From Leptolyngbya sp. FACHB-60 (GTDB lineage Bacteria; Cyanobacteriota; Cyanobacteriia; Phormidesmidales; Phormidesmidaceae), in contig NZ_JACJOX010000031.1 of the NCBI RefSeq assembly GCF_014695775.1, forward strand, positions 1 through 64,000: 64,000 nucleotides of DNA. The letters are read 5' to 3'. Numbering within the stretch: the first letter of the stretch is position 1; the number at the start of each line of letters is the position of its first letter. The position numbers and the translations under genes are program-made. Of the stretch, positions 8,295 through 17,713 are shown in pieces. The notes under the pieces are model-generated. The model was not told the DNA's origin. It did not search any database and was given only the letters and a program-made list of their open reading frames with translations.

Positions 8295-8774
8295 CTAGAA
8301 TGCGTAGCCTAGACCAACAGAGCCATTGACTTTGGTGTTGTCATAGAACGAGACGTTGACACCACCATTGGCTACGATGCGCTCGGTGATGCGGTAGTCA
8401 ACCCCACCAGTGAGCATAGGACCGACTTGGGTAGAGCCTTCGGTAGAGACCGACAGGCCAGCGCCAACGTAGGGCAGTATACGACCGTTGTCGGTAATGG
8501 CGTTGAAGTCGTAGGTCACGGGCAGCAGGAAGACGGTTTCACCATCGTCGCCATTAAAGTCGAGGTCGGTGATGACGCCGGGGCGCACCGAGATGTTGTC
8601 GGCTACGGTAAACTTGCTGTTGATAGAGAGGCCGATGTCGTCACTGATGCCGACACCTGCGCCGACGTAGTTGAGGTCAGTGCTGGCGTTTTGGGCGTTA
8701 GCGGCCATCGGTAGGGCAGCCATAGAAGCAGCAGTAAGACCCAAGGCGATCGCAGCGATAGAACGGGTTTTCAT
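8295..8774 (-). CDS. Small outer-membrane beta-barrel-like protein
   Basis: 159 aa. The start at 8774 (MKTRSIAAI) is chosen because a GGAGA lies six bases upstream; longer frames exist but would bury the signal peptide. Residues 1-28 are a classic signal peptide cut after ANA-Q. The rest is alternating polar/hydrophobic strands with Gly and aromatic residues (YVGAGVGISDD, YVGAGLSVS, VNVSFYDN) ending in YAF, a terminal aromatic as in outer-membrane barrels. It most resembles small OmpA/OmpW-like porin-family proteins; the precise family is unknown. Probably monocistronic. Confidence 0.75.
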   Translation of the reverse strand: MKTRSIAAIALGLTAASMAALPMAANAQNASTDLNYVGAGVGISDDIGLSINSKFTVADNISVRPGVITDLDFNGDDGETVFLLPVTYDFNAITDNGRILPYVGAGLSVSTEGSTQVGPMLTGGVDYRITERIVANGGVNVSFYDNTKVNGSVGLGYAF

Positions 8775-9815
8775 AGTCATTCTCCAAATGCAAACTGTGT
8801 GTTGTTGACTGTCTTGTGTTGAAAAGCCCACCCAAAACGGTTTGAGCAATGCCATTAGGTTGGGATAGGGCCGGCGGAGAAGCAGTTGTCTTCGCTTTCG
8901 CCATGACACTGTTGTAGCGCTGAGGCCTAGGCACCTCTTAGAGAGGCCATGACACTTTGTGTAGTGGGTGACACTGGCTTATAGCCGAGGAGACAGCACC
9001 AGTGGGCCAGAACCCTTGTATCCACAAGCATTTGCAGCTTTAGGACAAGCAAAAATGAGCAACCCAGCCTTTGACCTACCCGTTCCAAATGAGGCAATAC
9101 GGCAGGCAGACAGCCAAACTGGCACACTCAACTGGCATATTCTTTGGGCCATTGGGGTGCTGGTCAATTTAGCTGGCTGCCCGCACAGCTTTATATAGAC
9201 AGATCTATATAGATTTAATCGACTGGCATAGTTTTGGGCAATCAGGTCTTTGGTCAAATTGACTACCTGCCCGCACAGCTTTGCATAGACAAATCTATAT
9301 GGATTTAATCGAATTAATCATCAATTGCCCTACTTTGAAGCAGGGACGAGACAGTCTGCTCAAAGGCAAAGATTTAGGCGTGTTACCTTTACATTGGCCT
9401 CAAGCTTCTTGAGTTTCATCACTGTATAAAAAAAATATGAAGTGGGCACACTCAAAAGATACAGTGTTGCATTTTTGACTAACTAAAAATACGGATTAAA
9501 TCTTCAGAAACCAGCATTCCACAGTTAATTTTAAGTATGCACGTAGGTATTCTCTAGGATCTCGGCTACGCAGTAGATGTCTCTAGACAACTAAAACCTC
9601 CAAAACCGAGGGTGCACTAGACACTTCATTTCACTGTTTTTCCTGGGGCAACCTTACTGGCACAGCATGGTTAAACTCACTCGTTGTGCTCTGCTCGTTT
9701 GGCAATAGTTTTACCCACCTATCAACTCCAGTTGCCTTGACCTCCTGCCTTCTGGGCAGCAAAGGTTAAGCTGTATGGCCCTTTTAGGTTTCTTAGCTCC
9801 CTCACCTTTTAGTTT
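8775..9815. other. 1-kb intergenic region
   Basis: No convincing gene; the short frames here have no recognisable content or ribosome-binding sites. Apart from the 91-bp tandem duplication at 9131-9312 and presumed promoters for the flanking divergent genes, I see nothing definable. It is more AT-rich than the genes downstream. Confidence 0.5.
9131..9312. repeat. Tandem duplication of a ~91-bp unit
   Basis: Unit 1 (9131-9221) and unit 2 (9222-9312) begin ACTGGCATA and end GATTTAATCG(A), sharing CTGCCCGCACAGCTTT and a following small palindrome. In unit 1 that palindrome is TATATAGA-CAGA-TCTATATA (9192-9211); in unit 2 it is shortened but still paired. The units differ at scattered bases, so the duplication is not recent. 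Confidence 0.85.
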
Positions 9816-12800
9816 ATGCAGCGATTTTTCCCATCCTGGGTCAATACCAGCCTAGGTATACGCTTGGGCGTTGCCTTTAGCAGCATCACGCTTTTGTTGT
9901 CGGCTGTTTTAGGCGGCATGGCTGGTAAGCAGGCGGGAGATCAGATCGAGCGCGATATGGGCGATAGATTGGCCCTGATGGCTGACCAACTGACAGAAGA
10001 ATTAGATCGCAGCCTGTTTGAGCGCTACCGGGAGATTCAAATTATCGCCGAGTTCAAGCTGGTGGGAAAGCTGGCACAGCCCACGGTTGTGCGGCAGACC
10101 TTGCTCGAACGTCTCCAGAGCACTTACCCCGACTATACCTGGATTGGCTTTGCCGATGCCCAAGGTGTCGTGCAAGTTAGCACTCAGGACTTGCTAGAGG
10201 GGGTGAGCGTGGCCGAGCGCGACTGGTTTGTTGCGGCCAAGGATGAACCCTTTGTGGGAGATGTGCATGATGCCAAGTTGCTGAGTCAACTTTTGCCCCC
10301 CAAGGCCGATGGAACCCCTCTGCGCCTGCTGGATGTGGCCGCGCCTGTCTATAGTGAGGACGGAGAACTCCATGGCGTTTTAGGGGCTCACATCACCTGG
10401 GAATGGGTGGAAGAGGTAGCTGCATCGCTAATGCAGGAGCCTACTGCCAACGACCAGGCTGTTTTTATTGTTGATGCTATGGGCAAGGTCATTCTTGGCC
10501 CTGAGGCTTGGCAGGGGCAGCAGCTCAACCTAGACAGCCTGCGCCTGGCTCAGAGCCAATCAAAGGGGTTTACCGTAGAGCGCTGGCCCGATGGTCAGCG
10601 CTATTTGGTAGGGTTTGTTAGCAGCCAGGGGCATAGCAGCTACCCCGGTCTGGGCTGGACGATTTTAGTGCACGAGCCGGTGTCTACAGCGTTTAGCCCG
10701 GCCCGCGCCCTGTTTTGGCAAATTTTGCTGGGCGGGCTTGGCCTCGGCAGTGCGTTTGTGGTTGTGGGTTGGCTCGCGGCCTACCGTATCACCAAGCCCC
10801 TGCTGCAAATTGCTGCCGCCGCCGATCAAATTCGCGACGGCAATCGCGATGTGCCGCTGCCTCGGGTCAATGGTCACAATGAGGTCTCTCGGTTAACGGA
10901 GGCATTTACCCAACTGATCGCCAACTTATTTGCTCAAGAAACGGCGTTGCGCACGAGTAATTCGCAGCTCAAGCAGCAGCTACAAGCCAAAAGGCTCATG
11001 GGGCGATCGCTGAAACGCAGCCACGAACAACTGCGGCAGATTGTCGATGGCATCGAAGACTCGCTGCTGCTGCGAGAGGTTAGCACTGGCAAGCTGATTT
11101 ACTCCAATCACCGGTTCGCAAATCTCTACCAAGATGTCGTAGCCGATAACTCTTTCCCTGGGGCCTGGCTCCAGTATGTCCATCCTGACGATCGCGCTTG
11201 GGTTGCTGAGAAGTTTGCGGACGAACTCCAGGGCAAAGCCTTTTTTAATGACGAATATCGATTCGTGGGTGCCGACGGCCACACCCGCTGGATTTGGAAC
11301 CGCTCGTTTCCGATTCGAGACGAGCAGGGTGAGATTTACCGCTACGTTGTCATTGAGCGAGATATTACTGAGATTAAGCAGGCTGCCGACGCCCTGCAAC
11401 AGCTAATGGCGGGCACAGCAGCGGTTACCGGGAAGGCGTTTTTTCAACAGCTGGTAAGGCATTTGGCATCAGCCTTAGATGCCGAATGCGTCTATGTGGC
11501 AGAGCGTCAAACCGATGAGATCCGTACCCTGGCCTTTTGGTGCGAGGGAGAGCTACAGCCCAATATCGCGATCGCGGCTACGGAGCTGCCCTGCGCCCTC
11601 GTGCTAAACCAGGGTTTTCATCGCTGCGTCGACCAGGTTGCCGAGTCATTTCCCACCAACTCCTTTTTGCAGCGTATGGAGCTGAAGGGCTACGTCGGGG
11701 TAACGATGACCACTGCCGGGGGCGATGTGCTGGGTTTGCTCTGCGTGATGAGCAAGCGACCCCTGCGCGATCGCATTGACTACGCCACCATTCTGCAAAT
11801 TTTTGCCAACCGGGCTGTCGCTGAGCTAGAGCGTCAGCAGGCGAAAGCGGCCTTGCAACAGAGTGAGGCCCGCTTTCGCCTGCTAGCCGAGAATGTTAAA
11901 GATTTGGTCTGTCTGCACGACCTGTCGGGTAAGTTTCTCTACCTGAGCCCTTCTTGCACCGCGCTCCTCGGTTTTGAGCCCGAAGAACTAGTGGGCAGCG
12001 ATCCCTACCGCCAGTGCCACCCAGAAGATCGCCCCCTGATTCGGCCTCAGTTTCAGCAGGCACTTCAGGATCCAGCCTCTAGCTCAATCACTTATCGGGT
12101 GCGCTGCAAAAACAGACGCTACATCTGGCTCGAAACGCTCATTAAGGTGATTTACTCGGACGAGGGTGTGCCCACCTACCTGCAAACCAGCTCTCGAGAC
12201 GTTACCGACCAGGTGCGAATGCTTCAGCAGATGGAGCACGACGCCACCCATGACTGCCTGACCGGATTGCCCAATCGCAGCCTGCTGCTTGAGCGGTTGA
12301 ATCTAGCAATCAAGCGGATTCATCAGCATGATAACGCGCAGTTTGCAGTGCTACTAATTGATCTCGATCGCTTCAAGGTGATCAACGATAGCCTGGGGCA
12401 TCCGGTGGGCGATCGCCTGCTCCAGCTGATTGCCAAGCGGCTTCAGGCTGCCATTGGCGGTGTTGATCTGGCAGCCCGCCTAGGCGGCGACGAATTTGTG
12501 CTGTTGATCGAAGACATCGACAATCTGGCGACGGCGGTGCGCACCGCCGAGCGAGTGTTAGGCAGTTTTCAAACGGCGATCTCTCTGGCTAGTCAAGAGG
12601 TCGTCATCGGAGCCAGTGTTGGCATTGTGCTGGGCGATCGCAGCTATAGCGAGGGCATAGATATGCTGCGCGATGCCGAGATTGCCATGTACTCAGCTAA
12701 GCAAACGGGCCGATTAGGCTATACGATTTTCAACCAAACCATGCATCAAAAGGCGTTGCAGCGCCTAGAACTGGAAAATGCCCTGCGCCTGGCGATTGCC

Positions 12801-13577
12801 CAGCAGGAGTTGACCCTGCGCTACCAGCCCATCGTCGACTTGACCACCGGCGGTCTGGTGGGCTTTGAGGCCCTGGTACGCTGGCAACATCCGATCCAAG
12901 GCATGATCTCTCCCGCCGATTTTATCCCCATTGCCGAAGATACCGGGCTCATCGTGCCCCTCGGCACCTGGGTGTTAAAGACCGCCTGTCAGCAGTTGGC
13001 CACCTGGCAGGGGCAGTTCCCTGAATCAGCGGCGCTCAAAATGAGCGTCAACCTCTCGGTGGTGCAACTCAAAGAGGCCAACCTGGTGGAACAAGTGGAG
13101 CAGGTTTTGACTGAAACCGGGTTGCCGGGCCACTGCCTCGCCCTCGAAATCACCGAGAGCATGTTTATGGAAGATATTGAAGTCATCAACCAGCGGCTCC
13201 AGCAGCTCAACCAGCTAGCTATCCAGATCAGCATTGACGACTTTGGTACCGGGTTTTCTTCCCTCAGCTATCTGCACCGGCTCTCAGTCAACAATCTCAA
13301 AATCGATCGGTCGTTTGTTAGCAACCTGTCTGAGAGCCATCGCAACCTCAGCATGGCAAGAACCATTATTAACCTGTCTCAGCAGATGGGCCTAACCACC
13401 ATTGCTGAAGGCATCGAAACCCAAGAACAGCTCCAGCAGCTTAGAACGCTCGGCTGCCAACTGGGCCAGGGTTACCTATTTAATGCCCCAGTCACGTCGG
13501 CGGTAGCCGAAACGCTCCTGGGCAAGCTGTCCGAGGTTCAGCTCACTGAAGTTGAGGGCGACTTGGCAGGCCGCTAG
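9816..13577 (+). CDS. Membrane sensor GGDEF-EAL c-di-GMP enzyme
   Basis: 1253 aa. Order: TM helix (~12-35), periplasmic dCache-like sensor (~40-290), TM helix (~300-325), HAMP (~325-380), PAS (~410-530), GAF (~540-680), PAS (~690-805), GGDEF (~815-980) and EAL (~995-1245). The diguanylate cyclase site GGDEF is intact near residue 890 and the phosphodiesterase motif EAL (GFEALVRW) is intact near 1017, with downstream ExxE and DDFGTG motifs. It may therefore make or degrade c-di-GMP, or one domain may be regulatory. The periplasmic cache domain suggests a small-molecule ligand. A long promoter region precedes it; its 3' end overlaps the convergent DsbA-like gene by 4 bp. Confidence 0.92.
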   Translation: MQRFFPSWVNTSLGIRLGVAFSSITLLLSAVLGGMAGKQAGDQIERDMGDRLALMADQLTEELDRSLFERYREIQIIAEFKLVGKLAQPTVVRQTLLERLQSTYPDYTWIGFADAQGVVQVSTQDLLEGVSVAERDWFVAAKDEPFVGDVHDAKLLSQLLPPKADGTPLRLLDVAAPVYSEDGELHGVLGAHITWEWVEEVAASLMQEPTANDQAVFIVDAMGKVILGPEAWQGQQLNLDSLRLAQSQSKGFTVERWPDGQRYLVGFVSSQGHSSYPGLGWTILVHEPVSTAFSPARALFWQILLGGLGLGSAFVVVGWLAAYRITKPLLQIAAAADQIRDGNRDVPLPRVNGHNEVSRLTEAFTQLIANLFAQETALRTSNSQLKQQLQAKRLMGRSLKRSHEQLRQIVDGIEDSLLLREVSTGKLIYSNHRFANLYQDVVADNSFPGAWLQYVHPDDRAWVAEKFADELQGKAFFNDEYRFVGADGHTRWIWNRSFPIRDEQGEIYRYVVIERDITEIKQAADALQQLMAGTAAVTGKAFFQQLVRHLASALDAECVYVAERQTDEIRTLAFWCEGELQPNIAIAATELPCALVLNQGFHRCVDQVAESFPTNSFLQRMELKGYVGVTMTTAGGDVLGLLCVMSKRPLRDRIDYATILQIFANRAVAELERQQAKAALQQSEARFRLLAENVKDLVCLHDLSGKFLYLSPSCTALLGFEPEELVGSDPYRQCHPEDRPLIRPQFQQALQDPASSSITYRVRCKNRRYIWLETLIKVIYSDEGVPTYLQTSSRDVTDQVRMLQQMEHDATHDCLTGLPNRSLLLERLNLAIKRIHQHDNAQFAVLLIDLDRFKVINDSLGHPVGDRLLQLIAKRLQAAIGGVDLAARLGGDEFVLLIEDIDNLATAVRTAERVLGSFQTAISLASQEVVIGASVGIVLGDRSYSEGIDMLRDAEIAMYSAKQTGRLGYTIFNQTMHQKALQRLELENALRLAIAQQELTLRYQPIVDLTTGGLVGFEALVRWQHPIQGMISPADFIPIAEDTGLIVPLGTWVLKTACQQLATWQGQFPESAALKMSVNLSVVQLKEANLVEQVEQVLTETGLPGHCLALEITESMFMEDIEVINQRLQQLNQLAIQISIDDFGTGFSSLSYLHRLSVNNLKIDRSFVSNLSESHRNLSMARTIINLSQQMGLTTIAEGIETQEQLQQLRTLGCQLGQGYLFNAPVTSAVAETLLGKLSEVQLTEVEGDLAGR

Positions 13578-14293
13578 GGACGATTTTGGCTTTGAATGGC
13601 CGCGTTGATCTGGTCAAAGATCTGCTCAAACAGCTGAAGGGGGGCACCGCCCGGAATCAGCAGGTCATTCATGATAAAAGAAGGAGTGCCCCGGAGCTGA
13701 AGCTGCTCAGCCAGGGCCAAGTCTTGCTCAATGGCGGCTTCAGCCTCGGCACTGGTGCGATCGCGGTTGAACTGCTCCACATTGAGCTGCATGGCCTCAG
13801 CCAGCTCAACATACAGGTCTTCGCCCAGACGATTTTGATTGACAAACAAGCCGTCGTGGTAAAGCCAAAACTGCCCCTGCTGCCCCGCCGCCCAGGCCGC
13901 CTTCGCCGATGGCATCGCCTCAGGGTGAATTTGGGTCAGGGGAAAATGCTTATAAACGTAGAGAATTTCGTCCTCGTGCTGGCCCACAAATTCATTCATG
14001 TTGCCCGCCGCCACGACACAGTAGGGGCACTGAAAGTCAGAGAACTTGAACAGTACGATCGGCGCGTTGGGGTTGCCCTTGGTGGGAGAGGAGCCAATTA
14101 AGCTGGCGCGATTGCTTGAGGTGATCACCTCGGTAACGATCTCCTGGTGGGCCTTGGGGTTAGGGGGCGGGCTAGCCTGGTTGCGTCGGGGTAAGAAAAT
14201 TAGCAGTGGCACCGCCGTGCCCACCAGCAAAGCGGCAACAATGCCCCACCGCAGCAGTTTGGATTCGCGCAGCCGTGCCAAGAACTGATCCAT
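13574..14293 (-). CDS. DsbA-family thiol:disulfide oxidoreductase
   Basis: 239 aa. One N-terminal TM/signal helix (~15-35) is followed by a DsbA-like thioredoxin fold: FKFSDFQCPYC holds the CPYC active site (~residues 86-91), a helical insertion follows, and RGTPSFIM gives the cis-Pro near residue 203. Such proteins catalyse disulfide exchange in periplasm or thylakoid lumen. The YKHFPL...HPEA stretch is typical of the bacterial 'DSBA oxidoreductase' family. It overlaps the convergent GGDEF-EAL gene by 4 bp and lies 83 bp downstream of the sigma-like gene on the same strand. Confidence 0.88.
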   Translation of the reverse strand: MDQFLARLRESKLLRWGIVAALLVGTAVPLLIFLPRRNQASPPPNPKAHQEIVTEVITSSNRASLIGSSPTKGNPNAPIVLFKFSDFQCPYCVVAAGNMNEFVGQHEDEILYVYKHFPLTQIHPEAMPSAKAAWAAGQQGQFWLYHDGLFVNQNRLGEDLYVELAEAMQLNVEQFNRDRTSAEAEAAIEQDLALAEQLQLRGTPSFIMNDLLIPGGAPLQLFEQIFDQINAAIQSQNRP

Positions 14294-14376
14294 GGGCTTC
14301 CTTTTCGGTGCTAGGGCTATCCCCTATCATGCCGTCCTGGGGGCAGCCTAGCCAGCTTTTTCTCAGCAAACATCGC

Positions 14377-15069
14377 CTACCGGCAGGACAGTGGCCCAGC
14401 GGGTGAAGCGCCCTGATCAATGCGTCGCCATACGATGTTTTGCAGGCGGCGCTTGGCCCGAGAAGCGCGCTGGCGCAGGGCGACTTCACTGGCCAGCGGC
14501 TGACCTTCGGCGGCCAGCCACTGACTAATTTGATCCCACGACCAGCCGCGCACGGTGCGTAGATAGAGCAGACAGGTGGCTGTGGGGTCTTCTTGGTGGA
14601 GCAGGTGCAGCGCTTGGTAGAGCAGGTCTAGCTCTTCAAGCAGCATCTGCTGCTGCATCAGGTTGAGGCGATAGTCAGGCAGGATCGCCTCCATCACTTG
14701 GGGGTCGGTGGCGCTGGTGCGGTGTTGGCGCTGACGTTCGTAGATAACGTGGACGGCCGTGGCCTTGAGCCAGGCGTAGGGATTGCGAATTACTTCTCCA
14801 GTCTGGAGCTTCTTTTTGCCCCGCAAATAGGCCTCGTGAAGAATTTCGTAGGCTTCGAACTGGGCCTCTAGATGGTACTGCTTGAGGGTTCTTTGAATGG
14901 CGCTGAGCAGGGTGTGAGCGTGGGCGTTGTCTTTGCTGAGAATCTCACTCAGCGCTTGATCGAACACATCTTGGGCTGGAGCATCGGCGGGTGTGCGGAA
15001 CTCATTAAAACCACTGGTGTCGTCAGGTTGGCTCATATTCCCTAGGGCCTTAGATGCGGCATCACTCAC
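14377..15069 (-). CDS. RNA polymerase sigma-70/ECF-like factor
   Basis: 230 aa. Residues ~65-125 look like sigma region 2 (AYEILHEAYLRG, then NPYAWLKATAVHVIYERQRQ) and residues ~145-220 like region 4, with a helix-turn-helix (GWSWDQISQWL, ALRQRASRAKRRL). This matches cyanobacterial 'sigma factor-like' proteins, which are diverged ECF-type factors. The ~60-residue N-terminal extension is low in recognisable structure. No anti-sigma gene is adjacent; the neighbour downstream is the DsbA-like gene, and a small peptidoglycan-binding-like gene is divergent. Confidence 0.75.
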   Translation of the reverse strand: MSDAASKALGNMSQPDDTSGFNEFRTPADAPAQDVFDQALSEILSKDNAHAHTLLSAIQRTLKQYHLEAQFEAYEILHEAYLRGKKKLQTGEVIRNPYAWLKATAVHVIYERQRQHRTSATDPQVMEAILPDYRLNLMQQQMLLEELDLLYQALHLLHQEDPTATCLLYLRTVRGWSWDQISQWLAAEGQPLASEVALRQRASRAKRRLQNIVWRRIDQGASPAGPLSCR

Positions 15070-15404
15070 TTGCTAAGTGATATAAATAGCTCCACTGTGA
15101 CATTTCAAATTGCGGAAACTAGCGCTCAAAAACTTCTAAAGAATTCTGGCAAAAAAGTCTGGCTTGGCCTGTCACAAGCGACGGCCTGAGGTCACTAATA
15201 CACTAGTGCGGCAATCTCCAAACCCCGTCGGCCTCGGCTAAACCGGGTTTAGTTTGGGGCTTTGCCTGGGTTTTGACTGCTTGGCAGCTGGCTGACGTAA
15301 GCCTGTGGTGCTCTGCTTTGCGATCGCAGCGGCACCACAGCAGCGGGCGGCTAGCCAATCTCGGTTGTCTATTTTGCTTTCCCTCCGGAGGCACGCGAGG
15401 AGTC
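15070..15404. promoter_or_regulatory. Divergent intergenic region
   Basis: 335 bases between the leftward sigma-like gene and the rightward peptidoglycan-binding-like gene. It should hold both promoters. No clear operator, terminator or small gene is visible. Confidence 0.35.
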
Positions 15405-15935
15405 ATGAACACGGAACACGCGACGGCACCCCTAGACGATCTTTCTATGGCAGGCGCTCCCGGCTCTGCCGTAGTCGATCTACTCACCGCCCGAGATGCC
15501 CCGATTGACGCGCTCAGGCGGGGGCTAGAGCAGCACCGTCAGACGCTGGTTGACTACTGCACTCTGGCCCTTCAGCCTCGGCTGTCTGCCGCTGACGAGG
15601 CTTGCTTGAGCGCTATTTTAGACCAGGCCGTCGATGACCCGCTGCTCAGCTTTTGGCTCGACGAGGCCGATGGCTGGGTGGGCGAACACCTCAACCTCAT
15701 GCCCGCCGATGTGCTGCGACAGCAGCAGCACCGGCTCCAGCGCATCCTGGGGCAAACCTGGGTCGATACATTGTGGAACGATTTGCAGCACGGTACCAAA
15801 GCCCTTCAGGCCTACCTCAAGCGGGTGGGGGTTTACAGCGGTGCGATCGACGGCATCATGGGGCCTATCACCCAGCGCGCGATAGAATCCCTGAAGACGG
15901 CATACCCCGATGGTCTTCCCCTAGGGTATTTATAG
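15405..15935 (+). CDS. Protein with C-terminal peptidoglycan-binding-like domain
   Basis: 176 aa. The start at 15405 is chosen for the GAGGAG directly upstream; the frame continues further but without a ribosome-binding site. The first ~110 residues are acidic and helical and unrecognised. Residues ~130-170 match a PG_binding_1 repeat: LQAYLKRVGVYSGAIDGIMGP then TQRAIESLK, the YSGxIDGxxGPxT signature. There is no signal peptide, so a cytoplasmic role of this fold is possible. Probably a single-gene unit. Confidence 0.65.
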   Translation: MNTEHATAPLDDLSMAGAPGSAVVDLLTARDAPIDALRRGLEQHRQTLVDYCTLALQPRLSAADEACLSAILDQAVDDPLLSFWLDEADGWVGEHLNLMPADVLRQQQHRLQRILGQTWVDTLWNDLQHGTKALQAYLKRVGVYSGAIDGIMGPITQRAIESLKTAYPDGLPLGYL

Positions 15936-16385
15936 GAATAGGTGCTATAGGCCAGCGACGGTGGGCAGTCTTTGTGGCAATGGTGTTGCTGCTGGCGCTG
16001 GGGCCAACTGTGGGGGCGATCGCCCCCCTTCGCCTCATCAGGGACATCGCTTCTGTGCTCGCTCGAAGCCTTAACGAAAACCTTGGGACATGGGTGCTGG
16101 TGAGCGAGCGGGCCGGTTCCTGGCCTTTGCAGTCTGTGGGGATACACTCCATCCGGGGTCGGGCTTAGGAGCTAGAGCTGTTTACCCTGGCTTAGGTCAT
16201 CGCTTGGATAGCGGCTACGGCAAAGAGCTTATACCCTCGGATAGAGGCTGCTGGCATAATATTGTGGCAATTTGAAGAACAGAGTATTTGGTATTGTTAC
16301 TGTCCTGGTGAAGCTTTCCAAAACGCCGCAGCAACCTTAGCAGCAACCTTATAATAAGTGCCCCGCCAAGAGTGTTGAACCCGTA
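15936..16385. other. Intergenic region
   Basis: 450 bases. An open frame with a hydrophobic stretch (from ATG 15978) reads to 16168 and could encode a ~62 aa membrane peptide, but it overlaps nothing recognisable and has no ribosome-binding site, so I do not call it. Otherwise only the upstream region of the hybrid kinase. Confidence 0.4.
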
Positions 16386-17648
16386 ATGCCTCCGGATTTC
16401 CCCGATGATTCCTTTGCCATTCTGGCTGTAGACGACGCTCCCGACAATTTGTTCCTAGTCGAATCGATTCTGGATGATCCTGAGTACCGCATGACCTGTG
16501 TAGAGAGCGGTCCGGCAGCTTTGGATGTGGTCCATCGGTCACCCCCTCCGGATCTAATTTTGCTCGATGTCATGATGCCGGGCATGGATGGCTATGCGGT
16601 AACTCAAAAGATTCGCAGTGATGCGAGTCTGCCCTACATTCCCATTTTGCTGATTACGGCCCACGATCAGTCGAGTCTAGTGCAGGGGCTAGACGCTGGG
16701 GCCGACGACTTTATCCGCAAGCCAATGGATGTCAATGAGCTGCGGGCTAGGGTGCGATCGCTACTTCGGCTCAAGCGCAGTATGGATGCTCAGGCCGACA
16801 TGATTCGCCAGCGGGACGACTTTGTGGCCCGCCTCACCCACGACCTGCGCACGCCTCTGGTGGCCGCCAACCGCATGCTCAAGCTGTGTCAGGACGATGC
16901 CTTTGGCCCCATGCCCAACGATGGTAAAGAGGCGATCGCCACCATTGTCGACAGCAACCGCCACCTGCTCAGCATGGTCAACACGCTGCTTGAGGTCTAC
17001 CGCCATGAGGCAGGGCATAAGGCGCTGACCATGTCGCCCGTCAATCTTCTTAACCTGGCTGAAACCGTAGTGACTGAGCTGGCCCCAATTGCTGCTGAGA
17101 AGTCGATCACGGCTAGGCTCTGTCGAGCTGACCGGGTAGAGACCCCGCGCACGGTTGTTTCTGCTGCTGCCCTCAACGGTGCTGCCACCTCAGACGGGTT
17201 CACTCGGGGGAATGCTCTATTAAGCGACGATGCTTTTACCGTAGAGGGTGACCATCTAGAGCTGCGTCGGGTGATCACCAACCTGATCGGCAACGCTATT
17301 AAGTTTACCGATGTTGGCCATGTCTCCGTTACGGTGGGCACTGAGCCGCACCTGCCGCCCGAGGTTGAGGCGACCGGCTACCCGCGCGATCGCCCCTGGG
17401 TGTCGCTATCTGTGGCCGATACTGGCATTGGCATTCCCGTTACCGAGCAAACTAGGGTTTTTGAGTGGTTCCGCCAGGGCAACCATGCGCGGGCGGGCCA
17501 TGGTTTGGGCCTGCACCTGTCCCAGCGGATTGCGAAGCTCCACAACGGGGTTATTTCCCTCACGTCTGAAGCTGGCCAGGGCAGCTGCTTCACGCTTTAT
17601 TTGCCCCAACTCGGGAGCGCAGAGCAAGGGAATTCTTCGGCCTACTAG
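16386..17648 (+). CDS. Hybrid receiver-histidine kinase
   Basis: 420 aa, cytoplasmic. Receiver domain at residues ~13-130, with phosphoacceptor D61 in LILLDVMMPGMDG and the conserved K in IRKPMD. HisKA follows, with H152 in ARLTHDLRTPL. The HATPase domain has the N box (NLIGNAIKF), G1 (DTGIGIP) and G2 (GHGLGLHLS). A receiver placed before the kinase, with no sensor domain, suggests phosphate input from another kinase, as in cyanobacterial RR-HK hybrids. No partner regulator is adjacent; the next gene is ald. Confidence 0.9.
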   Translation: MPPDFPDDSFAILAVDDAPDNLFLVESILDDPEYRMTCVESGPAALDVVHRSPPPDLILLDVMMPGMDGYAVTQKIRSDASLPYIPILLITAHDQSSLVQGLDAGADDFIRKPMDVNELRARVRSLLRLKRSMDAQADMIRQRDDFVARLTHDLRTPLVAANRMLKLCQDDAFGPMPNDGKEAIATIVDSNRHLLSMVNTLLEVYRHEAGHKALTMSPVNLLNLAETVVTELAPIAAEKSITARLCRADRVETPRTVVSAAALNGAATSDGFTRGNALLSDDAFTVEGDHLELRRVITNLIGNAIKFTDVGHVSVTVGTEPHLPPEVEATGYPRDRPWVSLSVADTGIGIPVTEQTRVFEWFRQGNHARAGHGLGLHLSQRIAKLHNGVISLTSEAGQGSCFTLYLPQLGSAEQGNSSAY

Positions 17649-17713
17649 AGGATGGCCTCACCTGGGGGTTTAGCTAGGATGGAAGTACCCTTCCACCTAC
17701 TGACAGCGACACT

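Noticed and set aside
8775..8909. Longer start for the outer-membrane protein gene
   Set aside because: An extension to 8909 would place about 45 residues before the signal peptide and removes the good GGAGA site at 8774.
10980..11399. Long antisense frame inside the GGDEF-EAL gene
   Set aside because: Shadow frame of a GC-rich coding region; no recognisable domains and no ribosome-binding site.
15653..16168. Overlapping frame across the peptidoglycan-binding-like gene and its downstream gap
   Set aside because: Its first half is an out-of-frame reading of a real gene; the hydrophobic tail from 15978 lacks a start signal.
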